Shown here: one piece after another, positions 1-10,300 of the stretch
Numbering within the stretch: position 1 is the first letter of the stretch
Layout: each line of letters opens with the position of its first letter
Assembly: GCA_032718475.1 (NCBI GenBank)
Contig: JAUCBJ010000858.1
Location: forward strand, 1 to 61,733
Direction of reading: 5' to 3'
Source: Nemertoderma westbladi
Taxonomy: Eukaryota > Xenacoelomorpha > Nemertodermatida > Nemertodermatidae
DNA: 61,733 nucleotides
The notes under the pieces: generated by a model
Told to the model about the DNA's origin: nothing
The model's input: the letters and a program-made list of their open reading frames with translations, nothing else
The model's database searches: none
Translations under genes and position numbers: made by a program

Positions 1-604
1 CACTTGAATAAGGACGACCTGCCGGAAACAAAGACCCTAGGTCTTTGTTGGAGCACTGAGACCGACAATATGTTTTTTAAGGTTAAGTTGCGTGATGATC
101 TAGTTAGAACCAAACGTATATGTTTAAGCATGCTTAGTACATATTTTGACCCCCTAGGATTCATTAGCCCCATCATACTCATAGCTAGAGACCTTGTTCA
201 GAGAATGTAGAAGGAAAATGACAGTTGGGATGACCCCCTGAAGGGAGAGCTGCTAGATGACTGGTGGAAATGGGAACGGTCACTCCCTACTTGGAGGGCC
301 TTTTAGTGCCTCGAGCATATTTCGGGAATGTCCTGCCTACCTTTGAGTTTCAACTCCATCTATTCGGCGACGCCAGTGATAAGAGGATGGGTGTGGTGGC
401 TTACTTTAGGGTAGTAACCCCTGAAGGAGTAAAGGTAGCATTGGCTGCTTCCAAAGCACTAATTAGACCGATTGCCAGGCCAAAGGACTCCTTAACCATT
501 CCCCGCGCAGAACTCAAAGCAGCTTTATATAGTACTATTATAGCTAAGAATATATTGGCACAAACGGACTACAATATAGTTAAGACAGTGTACTGGACCG
601 ACCT
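1..604 (+). pseudogene. BEL/Pao retrotransposon fragment, RT end and RNase H (decayed)
   Basis: The translation is clearly homologous, block by block, to residues about 860-1050 of the pol ORF of the fuller BEL/Pao element further right in this window. Shared landmarks are DDLPETKTLGL, RTKRICLS-LSTYFDPLGFISP, SWDDPLKGELL, the RNase H start (FGDASD) and VYWTD. The frame is broken by a TAG near 208 and by frame shifts around 265-400, so it is not functional. It is cut on the left by the window edge, and on the right it stops inside the YWTD motif where a 35-bp tandem array begins. It is a separate, older copy, not part of the element at 41554-57214. Confidence 0.9.
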
Positions 605-800
605 TATGTATCAATAATTTTATTCACTAAGACCGACCTTATGTATCAATAATTTTATTTACTAAGACCGACCTTATGTATCAATAATTTTATTTACTAA
701 GACCGACCTTATGTATCAATAATTTTATTTACTAAGACCGACCTTATGTATCAATAATTTTATTTACTAAGACCGACCTTATGTATCAATAATTTTATTT
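596..800. repeat. 35-bp tandem array, about 6 copies
   Basis: Each unit starts GACCGACCTTATGTATCAAT and recurs at 596, 631, 666, 701, 736 and 771. The first copy overlaps the last BEL RNase H codons (the TGGACCGAC that encodes W-T-D), so the array appears to have grown from the truncation point of the retrotransposon fragment. Copies are almost identical. Confidence 0.95.
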
Positions 801-3105
801 GTATAGGGTATGATATGAAGGGTGTGGGTGGTATAGGGTATGATATGAAGGGTGTGGGTGGTATAGGGTATGATATGAAGGGTGTGGGTGGTATAGGGTA
901 TGATACGAAGGGTGTGGGTGGTATATAGTATGATATGAAGGGTGTGGGTGGTATAGGGTATGATATGAAGGGGGTGGGTGGTATAGGGTATGATATGAAG
1001 GGGGTGGGTGGTATAGGGTATGATATGAAGGGTGGGGTGGTATAGGGTATGATATGAAGGGTGTGGGTGGTATAGGGTGTGAAATGAATGGGGTGGGTGG
1101 TATAGGGTATGATATGAATGGGGTGGGTGGTATATGGTATGATATGAAGGGGGTGGGTGGTATAGGGTATGATATGAAGGGGGTGGGTGGTATAGGGTAT
1201 GATATGAAGGGGGTGGGTGGTATAGGGTATGATATGAATGGGGTGGGTGGTATAGGGTATGATATGAAGGGTGTGGGTGGTATAGGGTATGATATGAAGG
1301 GTGTGGGTGGTATAGGGTATGATACGAAGGGTGTGGGTGGTATAGGGTATGATATGAAGGGTGTGGGTGGTATAGGGTGTGATATGAAGGGTGTGGGTGG
1401 TATAGGGTATGATATGAAGGGTGTGGGTGGTATAGGGTATGATATGAAGGGTGTGGGTGGTATAGGGTATGATATGAAGGGTGTGGGTGGTATAGGGTAT
1501 GATACGAAGGGTGTGGGTGGTATAGGGTATGATATGAAGGGTGTGGGTGGTATAGGGTATGATATGAAGGGGGTGGGTGGTATAGGGTATGATATGAAGG
1601 GTGTGGGTGGTATAGGGTATGATATGAAGGGTGTGGGTGGTATAGGGTATGATATGAAGGGTGTGGGTGGTATAGGGTGTGAAATGAATGGGGTGGGTGG
1701 TATAGGGTATGATATGAATGGGGTGGGTGGTATATGGTATGATATGAAGAGGGTGGGTGGTATAGGGTATGATATGAAGGGGGTGGGTGGTATAGGGTAT
1801 GATATGAAGGGTGTGGGTGGTATAGGGTATGATATGAAGGGTGTGGGTGGTATAGGGTATGATACGAAGGGTGTGGGTGGTATAGGGTATGATATGAAGG
1901 GTGTGGGTGGTATAGGGTATGATATGAAGGGTGTGGGTGGTATAGGGTGTGAAATGAATGGGGTGGGTGGTATAAGGTATGATATGAATGGGGTGGGTGG
2001 TATATGGTATGATATGAAGGGGGTGGGTGGTATAGGGTATGATATGAAGGGGGTGGGTGGTATAGGGTATGATATGAAGGGGGTGGGTGGTATAGGGTAT
2101 GATATGAATGGGGTGGGTGGTATAGGGTATGATATGAAGGGTGTGGGTGGTATAGGGTATGATACGAAGGGTGTGGGTGGTATAGGGTATGATATGAAGG
2201 GTGTGGGTGGTATAGGGTATGATACGAAGGGTGTGGGTGGTATAGGGTATGATACGAAGGGTGTGGGTGGTATAGGGTATGATACGAAGGGTGTGGGTGG
2301 TATAGGGTATGATATGAAGGGGGTGGGTGGTATAGGGTATGATATGAAGGGGGTGGGTGGTATAGGGTATGATTCGAAGGGTGTGGGTGGTATGGGGTAT
2401 GATACGAAGGGTGTGGGTGGTATAGGGTATGATATGAAGGGGGTGGGTGGTATAGGGTATGATATGAATGGGGTGGGTGGTATAGGGTATGATATGAAGG
2501 GTGTGGGTGGTATAGGGTATGATATGAAGGGTGTGGGTGGTATAGGGTATGATATGAAGGGTGTGGGTGGTATAGGGTATGATATGAAGGGTGTGGGTGG
2601 TATAGGGTATGATATGAAGGGGGTGGGTGGTATATGGTATGATATGAAGGGGGTGGGTGGTATAGGGTATGATATGAAGGGTGTGGGTGGTATAGGGTAT
2701 GATACTAAGGGTGTGGGTGGTATAGGGTATGATATGAAGGGGGTGGGTGGTATAGGGTGTGATATGAAGGGTGTGGGTGGTATAGGGTATGATATGAAGG
2801 GTGTAGGTGGTATAGGGTATGATATGAAGGGTGTGGGTGGTATAGGGTATGATATGAAGGGTGTGGGTGGTATAGGGTATGATATGAATGGGGTGGGTGG
2901 TATAGGGTATGATATGAAGGGGGTGGGTGGTATAGGGTATGATATGAAGGGGGTGGGTGGTATAGGGTGTGATATGAAGGGTGTGGGTGGTATAGGGTAT
3001 GATATGAAGGGTGTGGGTGGTATAGGGTATGATATGAAGGGTGTGGGTGGTATAGGGTATGATATGAAGGGTGTGGGTGGTATAGGGTATGATATGAAGG
3101 GGGTG
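801..3105. repeat. 30-bp minisatellite/satellite array, about 77 copies
   Basis: The unit reads GGTATAGGGTATGATATGAA followed by a G-rich GGGTGTGGGT. Variants (GGGGTG for GGTGTG, TACGAA for TATGAA, TGTGAAATGAATG) recur in the same order in several places, for example near 1070-1130, 1670-1740 and 1950-2020. This indicates higher-order block duplication. Because 30 is divisible by three, the plus strand stays open for about 700 codons (MKGVGGIGYD repeated, 1054-3171). I treat that as a by-product of the repeat and not as a gene. Confidence 0.97.
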
Positions 3106-3454
3106 GTGGTGTTAGAAGAGGGTACAGATATTTATAACATACACGAAGTGGGACCTTCGCGCAGCACGTGACAGAAACATATGTTAAGTGTCCACTCGAA
3201 AGAAATATAACTGCTTAAACAAAATGTATTATTACATGATAATAAGTTAATTAAATATTAATTTATTATCATCTAGCAGAGAAAACAGAGACAATATGCG
3301 ATATTATTAATATAACTAAACTAGTTGCAATCACAACAATACTATTACAAGCTGCTATGAAATACTAATCAGGTACTAATTAAGGAAAGTCCGAAAACCA
3401 CCCAAAACAACTAACTATTACATTTAATGACTGTAATAAAGCACTTAGATTACA
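3106..3454. other. AT-rich spacer, nothing recognised
   Basis: Short unique AT-rich sequence after the 30-bp array. No open frame with recognisable content and no clear repeat was seen. Confidence 0.6.
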
Positions 3455-3565
3455 CCACCAAGTACCAAGTACTTGGTTACTTGGTACTTGGTACTCGATT
3501 ACTCAACCAAGTACCAAGTACTTTGTTACTTGGTACTCGATTACACAACCAAGTACTTGGTGGTC
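3455..3565. repeat. Nested palindromic CCAAGTAC repeats
   Basis: The motifs CCAAGTAC and GTACTTGG alternate in both orientations (ACCAAGTACCAAGTACTTGG, then TTACTTGGTACTTGGTAC), twice over. The stretch can fold on itself in several ways. No coding content. Confidence 0.85.
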
Positions 3566-3707
3566 TTACATAAATTTGCACTTCAGTGAAAATTATACAA
3601 TATTATGTTTGAAGATGCATCATTTTATGGTCCGAATTAAAATGATTGCTTGAATATCCGTTCTTTTATTGATTTAGGTGATTTGGGAGACAAAGAAAAT
3701 AACAATG

Positions 3708-3895
3708 CAAGGTGGCAAACATTAACGCAAGGTAGCGCAGGTGCAAACATTAACGCAAGGTGGCGCAGGTGCAAACATTCGCAAGGTGGCGCAGGTGCAA
3801 ACATTCGCAAGGTAGCGCAGGTGCAAACATTCGCAAGGTAGCGCAGGTGCAAACATTCGCAAGGTGGCGCAGATGCAAACATTAATGCAATGTGG
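3708..3895. repeat. 26-28-bp minisatellite, about 7 copies
   Basis: The unit is GCAAGGTGGCGCAGGTGCAA plus ACATT(C/AAC). It gives short frames open on both strands that are products of the repeat. Confidence 0.9.
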
Positions 3896-4487
3896 CGAAG
3901 CTATCAACAACAATGTAATGTCTATAAACCTTAAATGTAATGTGCCAGTATACTGGAGTGGCGGGAGGGGGTGGCTTACCTTACACCGTGCAAATAACCG
4001 GCTGACAGTTTGCGTAGTGTGGCAACAGTGCTAGGCAATATAGAGTGTTTTGTGTCTTAAAAATAAAAAAAAATAAAAATGACCATAACCATAAAACATT
4101 AGGCCGCTATGTTACCGAATAAATATTGGCTACATAAATATATTTTATTATATTCTTAAAATTGTCTTTAAATCCCGCTCTTAGATAACCTGTCACTCAA
4201 TATTCCGACGGAAAAAAGGCTCTAATATAATTTTATTGGAGTAATATTTTTTGGGTAAATTTGTGACTGTAAATCAGATGCTTTCAAATAAAAATAATTA
4301 TACTTCATAGTGAATAGCCACACTGCAGGTCTTCAGTCACGAGAGAGCTGAGAGGGTGGTGGGGGGGGGGGGGGGGGGGGGCACCCCACCCTGTCTCTAT
4401 GGCATACGCCAAATACCTTTGGTAATAAAACTACATTACACTAATTGTTTTTTGTATATAATAACTATTTACATACTTGTGTGTAAA
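3896..4487. other. Spacer with a 21-G homopolymer
   Basis: No gene recognised. A run of 21 G lies at 4361-4381. The remainder is AT-rich and unique by eye. Confidence 0.6.
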
Positions 4488-4594
4488 GTAGCACTTTACA
4501 GTGTGATGATCCGAGTGGCTTTGTTACACGAACGAACGTTAGTGAGTGAGTGAAAATAAAGCCACGAGGATCAGAACACTGTAAAGTACTTTGC
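4488..4594. mobile_element. Foldback (short MITE-like) element
   Basis: The arm at about 4488-4522 (GCACTTTACAGTGTGATGAT, then CCGAGTGGCTTTG) is an inverted, slightly diverged copy of the arm at about 4557-4594. The loop is about 35 bp and contains a GTGAGTGAGTG run. A related GTAAAGTGC end occurs again near 5035, so the whole 4450-5190 block may be a composite of such elements. Confidence 0.7.
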
Positions 4595-4875
4595 AACAAG
4601 GTATGTATGTAGTTTTATTCCAAAATTTTAACATTACGAAATGTTTGTACATATACATTATAAGTGATAGAAACTGCACAAATTATATTAGTTGCTGCCT
4701 ATATGTAAATAATTGTAAAAATGACATAAATTATGTTATAAAAAAGTTAGCTTATATTTATGGTGGCGTTTGGGGCCATGTTAATAGTTTATAGCTACTT
4801 GTTATTAATAGCTACCGGTAGGTAATGCTGTAGGCCTATCTGGCTGTCAGGCAATTATTAATAAATACCACCTAT

Positions 4876-4943
4876 TGTTTACGTGGTAACCAATGACGCC
4901 GTGACTTTACAGCTCGCCGTCATTGGTTACCACATAAACAAGG
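4876..4943. repeat. Long hairpin
   Basis: TGTTTACGTGGTAACCAATG ACG and its inverted copy (CGTCATTGGTTACCACATAAACA, one mismatch) flank a loop of about 19 bp. It would form a stable stem of about 22 bp. Confidence 0.85.
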
Positions 4944-4958
4944 GACATTACAACACCA

Positions 4959-4986
4959 ACTAAATGTACGTATACGTACATTTAGT
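4959..4986. repeat. Perfect 28-bp palindrome
   Basis: The sequence runs from ACTAAATGTACGTA to its exact reverse complement TACGTACATTTAGT with no spacer. It lies just beyond the hairpin ending at 4943. Confidence 0.95.
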
Positions 4987-5179
4987 TACATAGATACATA
5001 CAGGCCAATACAATACTGTAATGTCCTCTAAAGTTGTAAAGTGCTAAATAACAACTCGCTGTTAATACTAACGGCGTTGAGTAATGTTACAATTTTGGAA
5101 TAAAGAAATTTACAGTACCTCGTGACTTCACTAAACTCACTTACGTTTGTTAGTGTACAAAGCCATTTGGTCAGGGGAC

Positions 5180-5627
5180 TTTACAGACTAATATTATGTA
5201 ATATTTATACACATTTGTTGCATATCGCAGAAAACAGAGCAGTACTAATGTTTAAAAATAAGTTTATATGGGGCCAAAGAGCATTAGGAAGGGTCGTTTG
5301 TGTCCGTTAGAGATTACGGAATAGTTCAGGCGCTGTTACGACATAACTTTGATTCGAGTATCTTTAATAATGTTGTTGGCCGATTCTTAAACGGCAATTA
5401 TTACTAAATACTTAAAATGTATTTTTGCTCTTTTGCACCTAAAAACCTATACGGATATTAGAGATAAGTATCAATTACAAAACTTTTGGAATTAGAAATT
5501 AAATAAGCAATAAATTAATAAAGCGGTTAATATAATACCAATTTGATATAAATTAATTAGAAATTATAATCGAATTATATATTGGTGAGACTTGGAAAAC
5601 ATCTGACACAAAAACGAGAAATAACCA
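5180..5627. other. AT-rich spacer, nothing recognised
   Basis: No gene or clear repeat was seen. Short ORFs here have no recognisable features. Confidence 0.5.
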
Positions 5628-5630
5628 TAA

Positions 5631-5811
5631 GGGGTCATCCATAAATGACGTCACGCTGGACAGGGAGGGGGTTTGGTATGTCGTGACGATTTGTGACGAG
5701 GGGGAGGGAGGGTGTCCGCAATATCGTGACGTCACATTATAAGTTTCCGATAAAAAGCCAGGTAGTTAGGTTTTAGTCTTAAAAAACGTGACGTCATTTA
5801 TGGATGGCCCC
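5631..5811. mobile_element. 181-bp MITE with TAA target duplication
   Basis: The termini are inverted: GGGGTCATCCATAAATGACG at the left and its complement (CGTCATTTATGGATGGCCCC, one mismatch) at the right, each followed by a TGACGTCA-like inner motif. The flanks are TAA at 5628-5630 and TAA at 5812-5814. A TAA (TWA) duplication is typical of the PIF/Harbinger superfamily, so I infer a non-autonomous Harbinger-like element. There is no transposase. Confidence 0.8.
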
Positions 5812-5814
5812 TAA

Positions 5815-6386
5815 GTTATAATCTAGCACTTAAATATTAAATATTACAGCGCTAGGTGTATTAAAATCCCAGCTCATAGAGGAATTTAAAAGAGAGAATA
5901 ACTCTAATCTCAGTAAGTGCCAGATTACGAGTTGGGGTTTGTAGTTTTATTCGAAAACGGAAATATTTATTAAAAGAAAGGCTTTATTTCTTAAAAGTTT
6001 ACAGTTTTTAAAGTCCATAAGTACTGTTAGTTGTCCTACATGGGCGCTACTAGATTCTCACCCGACGTATAAAGTAACTACATAAAAAAAAGTTGTAAAA
6101 ATGGAATTACATATATTTCCATTACCGAATAAACATAAATCAAACATGAATGCAATAAAGCCCCAAATCCAGATAACAAAAAATATATTCAATAAATGAT
6201 AGACTATTATGAGTGAGGGCAGTCATAGAGCCTGTTCGCTAAGCACAATTGTTCTAGAACGCCCACCTTACGCCGGTTGTGTAACCAACATTGAGTTTCC
6301 TTAGCAACGACAAAGTTGATGGATACAAATTGAAAGTGTTATCTAAAATGCGAGCGAAAAAAAGTTTGGGGAAAAAAACAGTTTAA
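5815..6386. other. Spacer, nothing recognised
   Basis: AT-rich unique sequence between a MITE and a tandem array. No gene seen. Confidence 0.5.
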
Positions 6387-6748
6387 ATATTATAACGCCA
6401 GATACACCATTACCCGTTATAGTGTAATATTATAACGCCAGATACACCATTACCCGTTATAGTGTAATATTATAACGCCAGATACACCATTACCCGTTAT
6501 AGTGTAATATTATAACGCCAGATACACCATTACCCGTTATAGTGTAATATTATAACGCCAGATACACCATTACCCGTTATAGTGTAATATTATAACGCCA
6601 GATACACCATTACCCGTTATAGTGTAATATTATAACGCCAGATACACCATTACCCGTTATAGTGTAATATTATAACGCCAGATACACCATTACCCGTTAT
6701 AGTGTAATATTATAACGCCAGATACACCATTACCCGTTATAGTGTAAT
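6387..6748. repeat. 40-bp tandem array, 9 copies that read as identical
   Basis: Copies start (TATAACGCCAGATACACCAT) at 6391, 6431, 6471 and so on to 6711, with no substitutions seen by eye. Inside each unit TATAACG and CGTTATA form an inverted pair, so each unit can fold as a hairpin. The lack of divergence implies recent expansion or homogenisation. Confidence 0.95.
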
Positions 6749-7218
6749 TTTCTGACCCTTTCACCATATATTTCTACAAATTTTCATCATAATACTTGAA
6801 ATTTGAAACTCAACTTGTTCAACTCATCGTTGATATCCATATGAATAATTATTTGATTTTGCGTTAAATTTTTAAAAAAGTTTTGAGAATTCATGATTTG
6901 AAAATTTTGAAGCCCATATGAAATGATATTTTTCATTTTTTGACAAAATTCAACGGAAATATATTATTAACAAACAAATTATCGAAGGATTCATTTAAGT
7001 TTCGGTTTCGTAAGGTTGCCATATACCCTATGCCCCCATTCCTCTAGGTTATTTTTCTGATCTTCATGGCATTATATTCAATCACTATGTTTGTTTAAGT
7101 AAAAACACACTTTATAATCAGCACAAGTTCCACTTACAACACTTAAAGTCAAATGTAATAATATCACACAGATACAATTAGAGTTACTGTTACTGATACT
7201 GTATTGGTTGGAACTTAC
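6749..7218 (-). other. Start of intron 12 of the phosphorylase kinase gene
   Basis: AT-rich. No further phosphorylase kinase exon was recognised here or anywhere between 1 and 7218, although the protein family needs several hundred more residues. Confidence 0.5.
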
Positions 7219-7363
7219 CCAACATCGATCGAGTTATTGGTACGATAATTGTCGGTCTGCCCAAACTATTCCAACTGGATCGAACGAAAGCCAATTCATT
7301 TCGGAAGACATCCCCAACCAAATCGGCGTCCAGGGCCAAATAAAACCGCTGTTTGTCGAAAAA
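7219..7363 (-). CDS. PHKA: PHKA-like exon 12 (last recognised)
   Basis: 145 nt. The acceptor is TTTTTAG|TTTTTC; the donor is GTTGG|GTAAGT, leaving one base. It encodes [45 protein letters not shown], matching the DQHHFYLALDN...GRPT-T-PIT-TML stretch of alpha subunits. Confidence 0.9.
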
Positions 7364-10300
7364 CTAAAAATATATATTATTAGAAACTACATTTTTTCGA
7401 GATTTGGTACCAAAACATTAATCTAACTTAAAAAATACTAACCAATTCTATAACTGCTAATATTGCCGATCAATTATTCATTGAGAAATAAAGACGAACT
7501 GGCGACCTCTCATCTTCTATCTATATAATCGGCCTGCAGCTTATGCTGGCTTAACAAAAATATTTTGTCACCACCATGCATTCCACAATTGGCAAGCCCA
7601 AGGCAGCGTGCATTAGGAATGCTATGCCGGCTTATCAACAAAGTTGCACCGTCACAACTCCCTATCACCCATGACATTTGCTAGATCATCCGCATCTTTA
7701 AGGCCAGTGTCCTTTAAGATGCGTCTCAAGAAAGTCATGGGCTGTCCACCATGCTTATTCACTCCATGAGGCTGCCAAATTACAAGATTATGCACTGGCT
7801 GGTCCTCACGGCGAAAACTATGTCCTGCAAAGCGGAGGCGGCTTTTGGGACCAATGAGAAACCTCCAATATTATATAGTTTCTGGTTGGAGATGTGTGCA
7901 TTGTACTTGACACAATGAACCCGGCGTAGCATTCTTGTGAATGTGCCATCCAGAGATTTGGTGTCCTCAGCAGTTAGAGCCCAGCATGGACTCCCGTAGA
8001 GGAGTACTGGAACTACTGCTGCTCTAAATAATCGGACCTTAAGTGTCCGATTAATTCTCGGTGACTTCCAAATCCTGGAAAGCCTATTCAATGCCTTTCC
8101 CTTACATATTCGAAGGTCCTCATCTGACTTCCAGAGTCAATGAGTCAGCTAGTGACACACCGGTAGTGAGTGGGCAGCTGAAACGGGATAAGTTATATGC
8201 ACTCCAAATATTTTATATTATACAACACAAAACTGCACTAATATACCGGTACTGATTACAATTCTGCATCTCTGCCTGACTCAACTCTTAAATTACCATT
8301 CCAAGTGCCAAAATGGGCTCCATGGTCCCACGACCTTTACGGAACCCATTCTGATTTCCACGGAGCAGTCTCTCAATGGGATCCTTGATGCGATTTAATA
8401 GAATTCTATTGTATAGTTTTGCAGCAATCGAGATCAATGAGATTCCCCGAAAAGAACCATAGAGTGTTAGGTTGCCCTTCTTGGGAACTGGCACCAACTT
8501 ATTTGTTTTCATTTCTTGTGGGACTCTTGTTGTACGGTACATGTCTACTATGATGGGATAGATGAGCTTTAAACACTCAGGTATTTTAAAGACCTCAGGG
8601 GGAACACCATCTACTCCAATGGCACGATTGGTGATGCTCTTTGCAGCAGCCTTCACTTCTGCAAAGGAGATATCGCCAATAGGAATATCTGGGAGTACAG
8701 ACTCAGACACCTTTACTTCTATAAAGTTATCAGGCAATACCCTGTCATTATTGAGGAGCTTTTCAAAGTGGGCTTTCCAACCATTGATGCGATCGGCTGG
8801 TGATTCAACCTTAACCTTGGTGGTTGGTTGGCTTTTCCGCCCAGTAAGCAGATTGATCGATTTCCATGCCTGGGATGATTGCCTGCTGTCGTCAGCATCA
8901 TTGATGGCATCAACCTGTTGGTTTATTAGCTCCTGTAGATTAACAGAGTACTGCCTGTTCAGGGACCTAGATGCCGCCTTAACTGCATTCTTGGCAGCTG
9001 TAGTCTGTTTGAGTAGGGACTCTTTCTGCGCCTTAGAGATTCCAACTAACTTACCTGAGGGATAAATACGAACTGACGACCTCTCATTGTGTAGATCCGA
9101 CAACTCCCAAGGATACCGATATTATGTTTCGGTCGACCCGATAGTTCCAGTTTCTTACAGGAGCCTAAAACGAGACAAATAAACAATAGGAGGGGGGGGG
9201 GGGGGGGGGGGCTAGAGTTCCTATAGGATACTGGCCGTTGCCTAACTTACCCAGTTCGGCATAGAGTTCCTATAGGATACTGGCGTTGCCTAACTTACCC
9301 AGTTCGGCATAGAGTTCCTATAGGATACTGGCCGTTGCCTAACTTACCCAGTTCGGCATAGAGTTCCTATAGGATACTGGCCGTTGCCTAACTTACCCAG
9401 TTCGGCATAGAGTTCCTATAGGATACTGGCCGTTGCCTAACTTACCCAGTTCGGCATAGAGTTCCTATAGGATACTGGCCGTTGCCTAACTTACCCAGTT
9501 CGGCATAGAGTTCCTATAGGATACTGGCCGTTGCCTAACTTACCCAGTTCGGCATAGAGTTCCGATCGGATACTGGCCGTTGCCTAACTTACCCAGTTCG
9601 GCATAGAGTTCCGATAGGATACTGGCCGTTGCCTAACTTACCCAATTCGGCATAGAGTTCCGATCGGATACTGGCCGTTGCCTAACTTACCCAATTCGGC
9701 ATAGAGTTCCGATAGGATACTGGCCGTTGCCTAACTTACCCAATTCGGCATAGAGTTCCGATAGGATACTGGCCGTTGCCTAACTTACCCAATTCGGCAT
9801 AGAGTTCCTATAGGATACTGGCCGTTGCCTAACTTACCCAGTTCGGCATAGAGTTCCGATAGGATACTGGCCGTTGCCTAACTTACCCAGTTCGGCATAG
9901 AGTTCCTATAGGATACTGGCCGTTGCCTAACTTACCCAGTTCGGCATCTGGCCGTTGCCTAACTTACCCAGTTCGGCATAGAGTTCCGATAGGATACTGG
10001 CCGTTGCCTAACTTACCCAGTTCGGCATAGAGTTCCGATAGGATACTGGCCGTTGCCTAACTTACCCAGTTCGGCATAGAGTTCCTATAGGATACTGGCG
10101 TTGCCTAACTTACCCAGTTCGGCATAGAGTTCCGATAGGATACTGGCCGTTGCCTAACTTACCCAGTTCGGCATAGAGTTCCTATAGGATACTGGCCGTT
10201 GCCTAACTTACCCAGTTCGGCATAGAGTTCCGATAGGATACTGGATGGATGAACCTGTATTGGGGTCACCTCCGCTATAGTTTGCACCTGGATGTTATGC

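Noticed and set aside
8562-9065. 167-codon plus-strand ORF
   Set aside because: Antisense shadow of the LINE reverse transcriptase on the minus strand.
9212-10244. CRISPR-like repeat array
   Set aside because: Units follow each other directly with no variable spacers, and the unit is exon-intron sequence of a eukaryotic gene.
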